Positions 48,601 to 57,614 of a stretch of DNA of 64,000 nt are shown one piece after another (the stretch's first letter is position 1; each line of letters starts with the position of its first letter). Below the pieces are notes generated by a model that was not told the DNA's origin, did no database searches, and worked only from the letters and a program-made list of their open reading frames with translations. Source of the DNA: Alphaproteobacteria bacterium (GTDB lineage: Bacteria; Pseudomonadota; Alphaproteobacteria; Micropepsales; Micropepsaceae); contig JAGWJY010000002.1 of assembly GCA_028865545.1 (NCBI GenBank), positions 62,001 to 126,000 of the forward strand. Direction: 5' to 3'. Both the position numbers and the translations under genes were made by a program.

Positions 48601-48819
48601 GACCGTGTCGGTAAACCCGACCGATGCCCTCTTCGCATTTGTCGAGTCCGTCAAGCTTGCGCGGTAGCCCGTCACCACGACGGTTTCCATCGCACCGCCT
48701 GCGTCCTGCGCGAAGGTCGGTGCGACCGCTGCAGCGGCCATTCCCAACCCTGCAAGAACCGTCGTGCCGAGCAACATCGTCCTGGCGCGACCACTTAGTT
48801 TATCCACTGTCGGATGCAT
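45637..48819 (-). CDS. TonB-dependent receptor (xylan oligomers, inferred)
   Basis: A 1060-residue outer-membrane receptor. The signal peptide (MLLGTTVLAGLGMAAAAVAP...FAQ) is followed by METVVVTGYRASLTDS. The plug shows DIGKFPDTNIAESFNRIPGV and IQIRGLGPSFTKVLLNGAQV; the barrel closes with YLIGIRGTF. This is the large Caulobacter/Xanthomonas-type receptor class used for plant oligosaccharides. Start ATG 48819 has AGGGGAG ahead; the open frame up to 49044 runs through the promoter and operator and is non-coding. A strong terminator follows. The operator in front is the same as that of the GH115 operon, so uptake of xylo- or glucuronoxylo-oligosaccharides is the natural inference. Confidence 0.92.
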   Translation of the reverse strand: MHPTVDKLSGRARTMLLGTTVLAGLGMAAAAVAPTFAQDAGGAMETVVVTGYRASLTDSTNAKRASVGFTDTVFAEDIGKFPDTNIAESFNRIPGVTISRDIDGEGVNIQIRGLGPSFTKVLLNGAQVAMGSTGTTDAQGTNREVDLNMLPSELFTQLTVNKTPYADLLEGGAAGTVNMRTMRPFDNPGMHITYSAQGTQSSNDHTAVGEHGTLIVSDTEGPFGVLIGVTGLVNPVYTTGFETIGWTTPKLNAAMCPANDCAPIGGGNWTIPATVPVNVTTGGLVPGATIDKAMLLALNPGLTVEQLGTALIPRLGRPMFEQGTRSRFNGVVSLEYRPTDNLHFYVDMIGGRLDNNLNRSDIDWVGRNGSMIPENLKLDANGVVTSGTFANSQFFLEARPYKEKEDFLSINPGMEWQVTDLFNVSLKANVTRSHFFRDSPTILVNTPASNATAPTIPGTPLPPTGGAFVTYTNNGVPTEAFNIDLNNPANFVWAGGRVNIQDEKRYVYTNGVHLDMEYGGDEMNVKFGGAFDEAYRNIMGYDNSQAWQNAVCGDNPNVYLPGPNSEPGCNGLVLTGTQTPGTSIGGGLPAYPGYGTYYSVGMPTLTWAGSYIPQANLANYLLPGPAGFITANYAKIERDAHFAAFDYPNAPNATGANTGASAGLVDEKNWGMYAEANGILHLGDRSLKYNVGLRWVETHQRIGGYVSHADPRDAAPYTVPADGGKYPNYNTWTLTQHTYQSFLPSINLAYEVADDFEVRGSISRTMTRPNPSSMLPGVNFGDPSAAQATVGNPDLAPFYSNNIDLGAELYTGGEGYIGASVFRKGISGFTILGNTTEPFSFLAQYGITYSTANPTQQAALQARGCTSDTNCNTTVIIQKQVNANGLETINGVEMDMVQPLDFLTDPYLGFTGLGVTANFTIVDQKSSGAAPAIATGVAPYTYNLTGYYENGGAMLRMSYNFTAREYNSGSNQNGICLPTATSAGCPGGAYLFQQPYGQADFSSSLKLSTLFGTIPSDPELTFDIQNVFKAKLKATFQYPSAPFTYYNQGSLYLIGIRGTF

Positions 48820-48948
48820 AATTCGGTTCTCCCCTAAGATGTTTTTTTGCGTTCTCGCCGCGCAGGTCGGCATCCGCGCCAACTTGCTTGTCGTAGAGGG
48901 GGAGCCATCTCCGATGCCCGCCCCGCTCGGTCGCGCTCCCATTTCAAT

Positions 48949-48964
48949 ATGGTAGCGGTACCAT
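48949..48964. promoter_or_regulatory. LacI-type operator before the xylan TBDR
   Basis: ATGGTAGCGGTACCAT has inverted arms ATGGTA/TACCAT around GCGG. It sits directly downstream of the TBDR promoter -10, about where transcription should begin. The same 16 bases occur before GH115 at 57657-57672, marking a common regulon. Confidence 0.75.
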
Positions 48965-48970
48965 GTCGGC

Positions 48971-48999
48971 ATTAAAGTCGAGCGCTTGCGTCTCGTCAA
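48971..48999 (-). promoter_or_regulatory. Promoter of the xylan TBDR
   Basis: On the minus strand TTGACG (48999-48994), a 17-base spacer and TTTAAT (48976-48971). The operator follows 7 bases after the -10, suited to repression. Confidence 0.65.
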
Positions 49000-49705
49000 G
49001 AAACTACCAAGACAAGAGATGATATTGCCAAGTAGTGTTGCCATAACAACTCTATTGAATACTAATGATTATGAATAGAAATCGCATATAAAACCAATAT
49101 TGATTATCAATCGCGAATGGCAAGGGGTGATAATGAAGTAAATGTGAGTGCGACTGATATGCAGCGTGTCGCGACGGATCACACAAATGACTACGAACAG
49201 CGGCCGTGATGCCGCATATTGGACTGCCCAAAATCATTTTTTCTGCAGGTGCGTCTGATTGGATTTCTATTGTTGCCCGCGGCGGCGGCCTCTTGGCCGA
49301 TGACATCAAACGCGTTTCACGAAATTTGTCGCAGCCCAAAATGTTTTCTGCGCGCCCCTTGAACCGACACGGTCGAATTACCACATAAGTTATATCCCCA
49401 CATTTGCAGGCAGAGTTCTCCGCGGCGGCGTCCATCGCCGCTCGGCGCGAGACTGCTGCTTATGGCGCTGCGCTGCCGCGCGGCCTTCAAACGTGGAACC
49501 AATTCTGAAAGAGCCCGGCATCGGGCAGGAGGCTTGTATGAAGACGGAATGGAATAAAACTCGGCGAATGGTCATGCCACCCTAGGGCGCACGGCAACCC
49601 ATAGCGCGAAAAAACCCCTTCCCGATCGGCGGGACGAGTCTATCCGGAGTGCGGGCAGAAATTTGATTGAGGTGCTCGGCCGGACAAGACCTCGGCCCAC
49701 ACCTT

Positions 49706-49747
49706 AAAAAATGGGCGGACCCCGTTCAGTAAAAACGAGGCCCGCCA
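49706..49747 (-). terminator. Rho-independent terminator of the GH115-GH67 operon
   Basis: On the minus strand ATGGCGGGCCTCGTT pairs with AACGGGGTCCGCCCAT, with one bulge and two mismatches, followed by a run of T. It begins 11 bases after the GH67 stop. Confidence 0.7.
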
Positions 49748-49758
49748 TGGAGAGGTGC

Positions 49759-52005
49759 TTAGTGCGCGTCTGTTGGCGTCGCCTTCGGCGCCATATCCAT
49801 ATGCGTCGCCTTGGCGCTGTTGACGAATGGCGCCGCTGTCATGCCTGGGTTACCGGGGGCATAGGGAAACGCCAGAGACTCATAGTAGTCGAGCGTATGC
49901 TCCGGCGCCGCATATCCCGCCGGAAGCGGAAGCCCGTTGAGGCTCTGAAAATAGGCGATGCTGGCGTCGCGCCATAACTGCGCGTCCCGGTGCTGGATCT
50001 CCAGGAAGGCCGTGACCTGCGCAAAGCGCTCCGGGTCGATATAGGGCTTCAAATTGGCCCAGGTTGCCTGCATGTCCGTCACCGTGTTCACGCCTTGCGT
50101 ATAATGCATCACCAACCCGTCCCACAGCGTGTGGCCGGACTTCATCTCATAGGTCCAGGGAAGATGATGGAACCAGAGCAGGAATTTCTGGGGCGTCGTG
50201 TTGACGTCCGTGAACTCCTTGTCGAGCGGCGGCGCGTATTGCGCAACGGCGTTGCTGCCGGTGGGTGTGCGATCGAAGCCGATGCCGCCCTTGTCGGCCT
50301 TGTTGTAGTAGACCGGGTTCCAGTCCGGCCGACCGACATTGTCGATCCACGGACCGGGCCCGTAATGGTGGCCGGTACCCATCTGATGAGCGAGCCCGAG
50401 CGGCGTCATGTAGTTCACGGCTGCTTCGCGCGATCCCATCATCATGGCAACAATGGGCGTCACCGCCGCCGGGTTTGTGGTGAGCGTCATGCGCACCCAG
50501 TCGTTGGCGATCTCCTCCGCGGATTGATCCGGATTCCACGCCAGACGGCCGAAGGCGTACCAGTTCGCCTGGTCGAAGGTGCCGCCGCACCAGTTGCGGT
50601 CGGTGCCGACATTGGCGACGCCCGCCATCAGCGTGTTCTTATTGCCGAACAGCGAGCCGTCGATGACCTTGGCGACGGTCGAACCCGGCCCGCGTGCATA
50701 GGTGTCTGATTGCAGCACTTCCTGCCACATCGTGCCGAGATAGACGAGATGCGTCTCGAAACCGAGATACTCCTTGGTGGGCTGCACCTCGAGTCCCATG
50801 TTGGTCTTGGGTGTGGCGCCGAACAGCGGGCTGAACGGTTCGCGCGGCTGGAAGTCGAGCGGACCGTTCTTGACCTGCAGGATGACGTTGTCGTCGAACT
50901 TGCCGTCCAGCGGCACGAACTCGTCATAGGCCTGCTTGATGCGATCGGTCGGCACCTTGTCCGAATAGACGAAGGCCCGCCACATGACGATGCCGTGATG
51001 CGGTTTGAGCGCCTCGGCCAGCATATTGGCGCCATCGGCGTGGGTGCGGCCATAGTCCTGCGGACCGGGCTGTCCTTCCGAATTGGCCTTCACCAGGAAA
51101 CCGCCGAAGTCCGGAACATAGTGGTAGATTTCGTCGGCTTTCGCTTTCCACCAAGCCCGTACGGCCGGGTCAAGCGGGTCGGCGGTCTTGAGGCCGCCGA
51201 TCTCGATGGGCGCGCTGAAGCGGGCGGAGAGGTAGACCTTGATGCCATAAGGACGGAACGCATCGGCCAGCGCGGCTACCTTCTTCAGATAGCGAGGAGT
51301 GAGGATTAGGGCATTCGCGGCGACATTGTTGAGGACAGCGCCGTTGATGCCGATCGAAGCGTCAGCGCGCGCGTAATCCATGTAGCGCGGCTTGACGTAT
51401 TCCGGCAGTTCCCACCAGTTGAAGATCGAGAACCCGGCATAGCCGCGCTCGATCGTGCCGTCGAGGTTGTCCCAATGATCGAGCAGGCGGTACTTCACTT
51501 TCGGTGCGGAGACGATATCCAACTTGTCGAGCGGTTGACGGGTCTGGATCTGACGCAGGAAACGGAAGGCACCGTAGAGGACACCGACATCGCTGTTGGC
51601 GGCAATGACGATGACCTTGTGGCCCTTCGCCACCACGCTGCGGATGATGTAGCCCTCGCCGCCTACCTGACCGAGCGGCAAATTCAGGCCGGCGATGGTC
51701 TTGGAATCTGCCGGAGTTCCGAACAGCACCGCGCCGTCGCGCCGGATGGAATCGCCGACGGGCTCCTTGCGATCGAGCAAACCGCTCAGCCCACGCACCA
51801 GTTCTTCGCGCGTGACCTGCGCCGTTGGCGAGGTTCCCGCCGTCACCAGAACATCGGCCGCTGCCCGATATTGGCCGAGCCACTGCTTTTCCACCGGATG
51901 GTAGCGGAGCCAGAGCTCGTAGCCGTCTTCGGCCTGGGCAGCGGCGGAAAAACAGCAAAGCGCGATCAGCACCGCAAGGCCGCGAAGATATGAAGTGGCT
52001 TTCAT
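49759..52005 (-). CDS. GH67 alpha-glucuronidase, secreted
   Basis: A 748-residue GH67 enzyme that removes (4-O-methyl-)glucuronic acid from the non-reducing end of xylo-oligosaccharides. A signal peptide ends AAAQA-E (residue 25). Family features include YELWLRYHPV, KYRLLDHWDNLDGTIERGYAG, NGAVLNNVAA and the catalytic acid E310 in KANSEGQPGP. Later WQEVLQSDTY, GVANVGTDRNWCGG and WNPVYYNKADKGGIGFDR are also typical. The length is close to the usual of about 700-730 plus a signal and short tail. It is last in the operon GH115-GH10-Gfo/Idh-GH67 and complements GH115, which acts on internal side groups. Confidence 0.95.
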   Translation of the reverse strand: MKATSYLRGLAVLIALCCFSAAAQAEDGYELWLRYHPVEKQWLGQYRAAADVLVTAGTSPTAQVTREELVRGLSGLLDRKEPVGDSIRRDGAVLFGTPADSKTIAGLNLPLGQVGGEGYIIRSVVAKGHKVIVIAANSDVGVLYGAFRFLRQIQTRQPLDKLDIVSAPKVKYRLLDHWDNLDGTIERGYAGFSIFNWWELPEYVKPRYMDYARADASIGINGAVLNNVAANALILTPRYLKKVAALADAFRPYGIKVYLSARFSAPIEIGGLKTADPLDPAVRAWWKAKADEIYHYVPDFGGFLVKANSEGQPGPQDYGRTHADGANMLAEALKPHHGIVMWRAFVYSDKVPTDRIKQAYDEFVPLDGKFDDNVILQVKNGPLDFQPREPFSPLFGATPKTNMGLEVQPTKEYLGFETHLVYLGTMWQEVLQSDTYARGPGSTVAKVIDGSLFGNKNTLMAGVANVGTDRNWCGGTFDQANWYAFGRLAWNPDQSAEEIANDWVRMTLTTNPAAVTPIVAMMMGSREAAVNYMTPLGLAHQMGTGHHYGPGPWIDNVGRPDWNPVYYNKADKGGIGFDRTPTGSNAVAQYAPPLDKEFTDVNTTPQKFLLWFHHLPWTYEMKSGHTLWDGLVMHYTQGVNTVTDMQATWANLKPYIDPERFAQVTAFLEIQHRDAQLWRDASIAYFQSLNGLPLPAGYAAPEHTLDYYESLAFPYAPGNPGMTAAPFVNSAKATHMDMAPKATPTDAH

Positions 52006-52073
52006 GCGAATTCCTCGATTTGTTCGAACAGGTCGGCGTACACAGCAGATGAGGTGATGGGAATGTGCTCAGA

Positions 52074-53444
52074 TCAGCCCGATACCACGGGATGAATCCA
52101 TGGCGCGCGATAGGTGCGTGCCAGTCGCTTCTGCGCTTCTTCGTCGCCGATGACCCGCTGCTGTTGAGCGTCCCAATGAATGCCGCGCCCGAGATCCATC
52201 GACATGTTCGCCAGAATGCAGCACGAGGTGGAGATATAGCCCTGCTCGACGTCCGCGGCAGGTCTTCCGCCCGTTTCGATGGCGGCGATGAAATCGCGCA
52301 TGTTGGAACGTGTCAGCGCCGTCAGCTGGCGATCGGAACTGGGCAGCAGCTTGTCATTCGGAAATGCCGCAAGTTCGGCCGACATGTCGCCGGCGAGACG
52401 CGACCCCTGGCCGGGCACCGGTTCAAACACATAGTTGACCGACCCGATCCTGAGCGTACCTTTGTCGCCGTAGATGTTGGCGCCCCAGCCGCCCGCGGGA
52501 CCGTCGGGTATGGTACCCCACTCCCGGTTTCCCCAGGACATGAGCAGATTGTCGAACTCGAACTGCGCAGTCTGGGTATCGGGAACCGTCGCGATACTGT
52601 CCTTGTCGACGTAAGTGCCGCCGACCGACGAGACGCGCTTTGGCCAGCCCAGGTCGAGCATCCAGCGGCAGGTGTCGACCATATGCACGCCGAGATCAGC
52701 GATGTAGCCATTCCCGAATTCCCGGAACGAGCGCCAATTCACCGGATGAATGTTCGGGTGATAAGGCATCAGTGGCGAAGGGCCGCAATAGAAATCCCAG
52801 TCGAGATACGCGGGTGGCTGCGTCTGCGGCGGGAAACTTTTCTGGCGCTGATGATAATAGCCGAAGACTTCCACATACCCGACCTTGCCGAGAAGGCCGG
52901 CACGCACAACCTTGTCGCGCGCCTCGATGTGGCAGGACGTCGTGCGCCGCTGCGTGCCCACCTGAACCACACGGTTATGCGCGCGCGCCGCCGCAACAAG
53001 CGTTTGTCCCTCACTAACATCCAGGGTGATGGGCTTTTCTAGATAAAGATGCGCGCCGGCTTTCATTGCGGCCAAGGCCGGCAAGGCGTGCCAATGGTCG
53101 GGCGTTCCGATAATCACGATGTCGAATTTGTGCCTGGCCAGCATCGTGCGGTAGTCGTGATAAAGCTCGGGTTGATGGGTTTGCTTTACCAGCGAGTCTG
53201 GGAAGGCCATGATACGCGTTCGGGCGTCTTCCAGCATATGCTGGTCGACATCGCACAAAGCGACCACCTGCACCGGAGCGACCTGCATCAGGGCGTAGAG
53301 ATCGACCTTACCCATCCAGCCGCAGCCAATAGCACCGACACGATAGGGCCGCCGCTTCGCGAAGGCTGGACTGCTCAAGCCGGCGGCTGCCACCGTGGCC
53401 GCTGCACCACCAAGTATTTGACGTCGATTGGTATCCATCGTCAT
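52074..53444 (-). CDS. Tat-exported Gfo/Idh/MocA-family oxidoreductase
   Basis: A 456-residue NAD(P)-dependent oxidoreductase with a twin-arginine leader (NRRQILGGAAATVAAAGLSSPAFA). The Rossmann part has VGAIGCGWMGKVDLYAL, IIGTPDHWHALPALAAMKAG and the EKP motif (LYLEKPITLDVSEGQ). The second domain has FGNGYIADLGVHMVDTCRWM. Proteins like this include secreted, tightly NAD-bound oxidoreductases and GH109-type glycosidases using NAD cycling; which applies is not clear. ATG 53444 (GGAG six bases upstream) is preferred over two nearby ATGs at 53456 and 53438. The gene lies within the xylan operon, 14 bases after GH10, hinting at action on a xylan-derived or uronic sugar in the periplasm. Confidence 0.8.
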   Translation of the reverse strand: MTMDTNRRQILGGAAATVAAAGLSSPAFAKRRPYRVGAIGCGWMGKVDLYALMQVAPVQVVALCDVDQHMLEDARTRIMAFPDSLVKQTHQPELYHDYRTMLARHKFDIVIIGTPDHWHALPALAAMKAGAHLYLEKPITLDVSEGQTLVAAARAHNRVVQVGTQRRTTSCHIEARDKVVRAGLLGKVGYVEVFGYYHQRQKSFPPQTQPPAYLDWDFYCGPSPLMPYHPNIHPVNWRSFREFGNGYIADLGVHMVDTCRWMLDLGWPKRVSSVGGTYVDKDSIATVPDTQTAQFEFDNLLMSWGNREWGTIPDGPAGGWGANIYGDKGTLRIGSVNYVFEPVPGQGSRLAGDMSAELAAFPNDKLLPSSDRQLTALTRSNMRDFIAAIETGGRPAADVEQGYISTSCCILANMSMDLGRGIHWDAQQQRVIGDEEAQKRLARTYRAPWIHPVVSG

Positions 53445-53457
53445 GCCTTGCTCCATC

Positions 53458-54681
53458 TTATGCCGGCTTTATGTTCATTGCAGGCCGCGCAGGTGCCGAA
53501 CGGAAGGCCTCCGCCATGGCGTCGCGAAGTGGCTTTGGGTTGTAGTTGTCGTCGTAGGGACACGGCCGTTGTGGCAAACCGTCGGCACGCGGGATGAATT
53601 CCTGCAGCCAGTTGTACTTGTCCACCAATCCCCAGACCATCACATAGCGTAGCTGCGGATAGCTCACCATGATGTCGAAATACGCCTTGCCCACATCCGC
53701 CACGGCGCGATCGCGGACGGCTATATCGGTTGGGGCGCTCTTGTCGTTGATGTCGAACTCCGTGATCAGGAGATCGAAGCCCATGCTCGTCACGTCGTCG
53801 AGAAACTTGCGCCACGCCGGTTCGTCGCGTTCGGACCCCGGGCCGCCACCGGTGGTGCCGTATCCGATGTGCCCCTGCACGCCGAGAGCATCGACTGGCA
53901 GGTTTCTCTTCTTCACATAGTCCAATAGCTTCAGGATGCCCGAACGGTGTGTACCGTTGGGGCCCCAGCTCGGAAAGTCGTTGTAGACCAGTTCGGCATG
54001 AGGCGCGGCCTCTCGTGCGGCGTGAAAGCAGATATCGACGAGGTTCCAGCCTAGATGCTTGGTGAACACGGTGTCGTTCAGTTCGCCCGTTTGCTGGTTG
54101 ATCGTTTCGTTGATCACGTCATAGCTGAAGATTCGTTTGCCGTAGCGACGACAGACTTTGAAGATATGGTCGCGCAGCATGCGCTCGGCTGCTGTCGCCG
54201 GACGTGAACCGAAGTCATAATTGTCCTGCCAGCGCGGCATCCACCGCGTCGCGTTCCAGAACAGATTGTGTCCGCGCACCGCCATTCGATGGCGCGTCGC
54301 GAAGTCGACCAGAATGTCTGCTCGACGAAAGTCGAATTTGTTCGATTCCGGCCGCACCACGTACCACTTAAGCTCGTTTTCGGGCACGAGGATGCCGCAC
54401 TGCTCGACCATGAGGGCGCGCATGCGCGCATCGTCGAAGGGGACCGGGCGCCGAGGCCTCGCCAGCACTGCTGGAGGCAAGAGGGCGAGTTCCCCCTTGG
54501 TGCTACCGGTACCGATGCAGCTGCCGAAATGGAGGCCCTTTGTTTGCGCGACCCCGTTTAGTGACTCGGCCCCCGTACCGGCCGCCTGCCCGTTCTTCGC
54601 CATTGCGTTTTGCAGCGGAACGCAGCCGACCGCAGCAGCCAATGCCGCCGTTACACATTCACGACGCGAGATTTCGCTCAT
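53458..54681 (-). CDS. GH10 endo-beta-1,4-xylanase
   Basis: A 407-residue GH10 endo-xylanase. The leader SRRECVTAALAAAVGCVPL resembles a Tat signal and contains a possible lipobox cysteine. The barrel includes PENELKWYVVRP, RGHNLFWN, the acid/base E192 in YDVINETI, YNDFPSWG, GVQGHIGYG and the nucleophile E308 in LLITEFDIND. Compared with a plain GH10 barrel there is an insertion around residues 62-85 after FGSCIGTG. The start ATG 54681 overlaps the GH115 stop (ATGA). It cuts the xylan backbone, so with GH115 and GH67 it makes and trims glucuronoxylo-oligosaccharides. Confidence 0.95.
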   Translation of the reverse strand: MSEISRRECVTAALAAAVGCVPLQNAMAKNGQAAGTGAESLNGVAQTKGLHFGSCIGTGSTKGELALLPPAVLARPRRPVPFDDARMRALMVEQCGILVPENELKWYVVRPESNKFDFRRADILVDFATRHRMAVRGHNLFWNATRWMPRWQDNYDFGSRPATAAERMLRDHIFKVCRRYGKRIFSYDVINETINQQTGELNDTVFTKHLGWNLVDICFHAAREAAPHAELVYNDFPSWGPNGTHRSGILKLLDYVKKRNLPVDALGVQGHIGYGTTGGGPGSERDEPAWRKFLDDVTSMGFDLLITEFDINDKSAPTDIAVRDRAVADVGKAYFDIMVSYPQLRYVMVWGLVDKYNWLQEFIPRADGLPQRPCPYDDNYNPKPLRDAMAEAFRSAPARPAMNIKPA

Positions 54682-57614
54682 TTCACGATCCTCGTTTCTG
54701 GGACAGGCCCATAGGCGCGCGGCGCGCCAGCGAAATCGATCTCGATCCGGTCCAGAATCAAACCGGGATCTAGTCCGTAGACTGTCACCGTATGTGCGCC
54801 CGGCGTTAGCTCCAAATCGTGCACCTTGGCGACCGCCGTGTTGCTTAGGACATGTTGACGCCAGACATCTGTGAACTCGGCCGCATTGAAGTCGAGCACG
54901 GTGACCGGTCCGCCGTCGATCGAGACCGCCGCGCGCATGCCGTCTTCGCGCGTAATGGGTAGGACAGGCAGAGCGAATACGCGCAACGTCGCCTTTTCGC
55001 CTGGCATCAAGTCGTAACCCCGAGTGGTCGCCGTGGCGAAGCGATAGGTGACGTGCGGCGCGTTCTTGAGGTCCACCGGATCCGTCGCTTTGATCGACGC
55101 CATATCGAGGTTGGTGCGCAGGCTCGCGCCCGTGTGCCCGAGACCGTTCAACACCTCCCAGCCATCGCTCATCTCGTCCGCATGGATTGCGTAGATGGAG
55201 ACTATGCCGTCATCTTCGAGGAATGAGACGTTCTGCACGGTATTGGCCGGTGCTGTACGCACCGTGATCGGCATATGCGCCGTGGTCGTGCCGCAACTCG
55301 CCAAAATGCCGCCCGTGGCGCCGTCTGGCGCCTTGGACCAATCGATCCCAATCCAGACGCGTTGCTCTAGCCGCTGCGGACCGAGGCTTCCGGAACTCTG
55401 GCTTACCGTGATCCACGGCACGGTCGGCTTCAGGGTCCATTTGGCCGCGACCGGTCCTGTAACAAAGAAGTCGAGATAGCGCTGCCGCGGCACCTCCCGC
55501 TGGAAGGTGGCAAGCCTTTGCGGCCAGCCGCCGCCAGCGAAATAGCCGCCGCCTTCGGTCTGCCAGCCACAACCCCTGTCGCCGTTATTGCTCCATTCTG
55601 GCAAGTGCGGAGAATCGTAGGCCGGCAAGTCGTGCGGATGGATGCCCATCATACCGCGCCATTTTCCGCCTTCCATAACGTCGTTGTAATAATGCGCCTC
55701 CGCATCTATGGAGGCCTGTGCCTTCTTTGCTGTTGCGGCATATGTGTTTGCGCTCTCGCGGCGCTGCAGCCCATAGGTGATCGTCTTGTCGAGTGCGAGC
55801 TGGCGAATATTCATGTCCCCGGCCGCATCGACTGGATACTGGACCAGTTGAAAGAAGGCGGCCTTGCGATCGGCCGGCATCTTGGACATCAGGTCCCTGG
55901 CTTCGTCCATGATCTTCCTGTAGGCGTCGGCCCGGCGCGCATTCTCGTCGCCGAAATCAAGCATGTTGTACTGCGTCTGGCTGACCGCGGTTTCGGGGAA
56001 AGCCGTCGACCACGCCATGAATTCCGGATTACGGTCGAAGGCGAGCTTGTAGTAGCTCCACATGATGTTCGCGACCTGCTCGGCGCGGTCAGATCCGAAC
56101 GCGTCAGTCGCCCAGTTTTTCAGATAGCCGCGAACACTCGAGATGTTGTCGAATGCGTTCTCGTCGAATGCCATTGCGAGAAAGAACTGGGTCAGAAACT
56201 CGCCAGGCTTGATGTCGCCGACATTCAATATCCAGATGCGGCGTGCATCAAAGTGATACGCCTTGGTCATCTCTTCCCACATCAGCGCGGGATCCTCGGA
56301 GGCAAGCCAGAGGTAGGACATCGGGCCGCCCCAATACGAGATGTGATAATAGACGCCTGAGCCACCTGACCGCTCGCGTTCCTTGGCATCAGAGAGGCGG
56401 CGGATGTATCCAAAATTGTCGTCCGGCCAGTTGAGTGTGATGTCACCAGGCAGTTTGACTAGGCCAGTGTTGTAGGCCGGCAGCACTTCCTTGTAGGGCG
56501 TGAAAACTTGCGGAATCTCGCTTGCCGGCTTGTGCAGCACATCCGTCAGGATGTTGCGCTGCTGTGCAATGACGTCACTAAGAACATCCGCCATCTGCTC
56601 CGGCGTCTTAACGCCGGCCATGGGATAATCATCCGCCCCACGTAGTCCTACCGTGTATAGATTTTCGTATTTCCCCCACTGGTCCACGGCCCCCTTCCAA
56701 TATTGGATCATCTCATCCCGGTTTGTGATCCAGTTGTAGGGCCCCATCGTCTTGGGATCCCATTCGTGCGGATTGGAGCGCAGCATCATCTCGACATGTG
56801 AACTGGCGTGGATGATCGCGTAATCGGCTGCCGTCTCGGGATTGCCTGGAACCGCATCAAAGGCCTTCGTCACGGTGTGCATGGCGGGCCAGATGGTATT
56901 GGCCTTTAGCCGCCACATCAGCTCGTAGATACGGGCATAGGTCTTCGGACCGATGTTGCCGAATTTGGGATCGTAGGTCTTGGACGCCCATGGAAAGAGG
57001 CCATATTCCTCATCGTTCAGGAAGATGCCGCGATACTTGACCGACGGCGACTTGGAGTAGGTGAGCGCAGCGTCGACGATGATATGGTTGACTTTGCGAA
57101 TCTTTACGTCGGCCCACCATTCCCACGCCGAGACGCCCATTTCGCGCGTCAGGTCGATCACACCCCAAATCGTGCCGCGCGTGTCCGAGCCGAATATAAG
57201 AAGTGCTTTCTCCTTCGGGTTCCATGGCGCCGGTATCACGGCCCGACCGTAGGTTTCCCACTTTCCATCAATTGGATCGGTACTGATGTTGTTGGCTTTG
57301 AGGATGGCGGCAATCTTCGGCGAACTGGCCAGCCCGATCACCACGGCAGCGCCGTTAGCTGCCGTCAAACTCGAGGTCACAACCGGCTTGTGCCCGGACA
57401 GTGATGTGAGGTCGTGTGAGAGGAGTTCTGCAGCCTTGGCGATCGGAACGCCGCCCGACGCGTCATAGACGATCGAAGCGACGGCCTTGCCATCGAACAA
57501 CGTCATATTTGCCGCATTCGTCGGCGCGGCCATGCTCAAAGCGAGCAGAGCGGCGACAAAAGCCCTCTGCAATGCAGCAATTAGCTGCTGCGCTGCACCA
57601 TCAACGTTTTGCAC
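54678..57614 (-). CDS. GH115 xylan alpha-1,2-glucuronidase
   Basis: A 978-residue GH115 enzyme that releases glucuronic acid or its 4-O-methyl form from both internal and terminal xylose of glucuronoxylan. The N-terminal domain (about 40-170), barrel with KYRGIFLNDEEYGLFPWA, RLKANTIWPAMH, SSHVEMMLRSNPHEWD and TLNWPDDNFGYIRRL, and later CGWQTEGGGYFAGGGWP are specific for this family; a C-terminal beta domain runs from about 800. The start is GTG 57614 with AAAGGG 11 bases ahead; a signal peptide (ALLALSMAAPTNAA) follows. It is the first gene of the operon with GH10, Gfo/Idh and GH67. The operator at 57657-57672 is 43 bases upstream. Confidence 0.93.
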   Translation of the reverse strand: MQNVDGAAQQLIAALQRAFVAALLALSMAAPTNAANMTLFDGKAVASIVYDASGGVPIAKAAELLSHDLTSLSGHKPVVTSSLTAANGAAVVIGLASSPKIAAILKANNISTDPIDGKWETYGRAVIPAPWNPKEKALLIFGSDTRGTIWGVIDLTREMGVSAWEWWADVKIRKVNHIIVDAALTYSKSPSVKYRGIFLNDEEYGLFPWASKTYDPKFGNIGPKTYARIYELMWRLKANTIWPAMHTVTKAFDAVPGNPETAADYAIIHASSHVEMMLRSNPHEWDPKTMGPYNWITNRDEMIQYWKGAVDQWGKYENLYTVGLRGADDYPMAGVKTPEQMADVLSDVIAQQRNILTDVLHKPASEIPQVFTPYKEVLPAYNTGLVKLPGDITLNWPDDNFGYIRRLSDAKERERSGGSGVYYHISYWGGPMSYLWLASEDPALMWEEMTKAYHFDARRIWILNVGDIKPGEFLTQFFLAMAFDENAFDNISSVRGYLKNWATDAFGSDRAEQVANIMWSYYKLAFDRNPEFMAWSTAFPETAVSQTQYNMLDFGDENARRADAYRKIMDEARDLMSKMPADRKAAFFQLVQYPVDAAGDMNIRQLALDKTITYGLQRRESANTYAATAKKAQASIDAEAHYYNDVMEGGKWRGMMGIHPHDLPAYDSPHLPEWSNNGDRGCGWQTEGGGYFAGGGWPQRLATFQREVPRQRYLDFFVTGPVAAKWTLKPTVPWITVSQSSGSLGPQRLEQRVWIGIDWSKAPDGATGGILASCGTTTAHMPITVRTAPANTVQNVSFLEDDGIVSIYAIHADEMSDGWEVLNGLGHTGASLRTNLDMASIKATDPVDLKNAPHVTYRFATATTRGYDLMPGEKATLRVFALPVLPITREDGMRAAVSIDGGPVTVLDFNAAEFTDVWRQHVLSNTAVAKVHDLELTPGAHTVTVYGLDPGLILDRIEIDFAGAPRAYGPVPETRIVK

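Larger units (their letters stand above)
48820..49758. other. Spacer between the xylan TBDR and the GH67 terminator
   Basis: A 939-base stretch, the longest non-coding gap of the window. The TBDR side holds the promoter (48971-48999) and operator (48949-48964); the GH67 side holds its terminator (49706-49747). Between 49000 and 49700 I find no family-like reading frame, RNA gene or repeat; short frames there lack ribosome sites. A small RNA or a decayed gene is possible but not supported. Confidence 0.5.

Noticed and set aside
49052-49435. A possible 127-residue gene in the long TBDR/GH67 gap
   Set aside because: No ribosome site, mixed composition and no recognisable motif; kept only as part of the unexplained gap.
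52065-53042. A 325-codon plus-strand open frame
   Set aside because: Antisense to the Gfo/Idh gene whose cofactor and signal motifs are plain.
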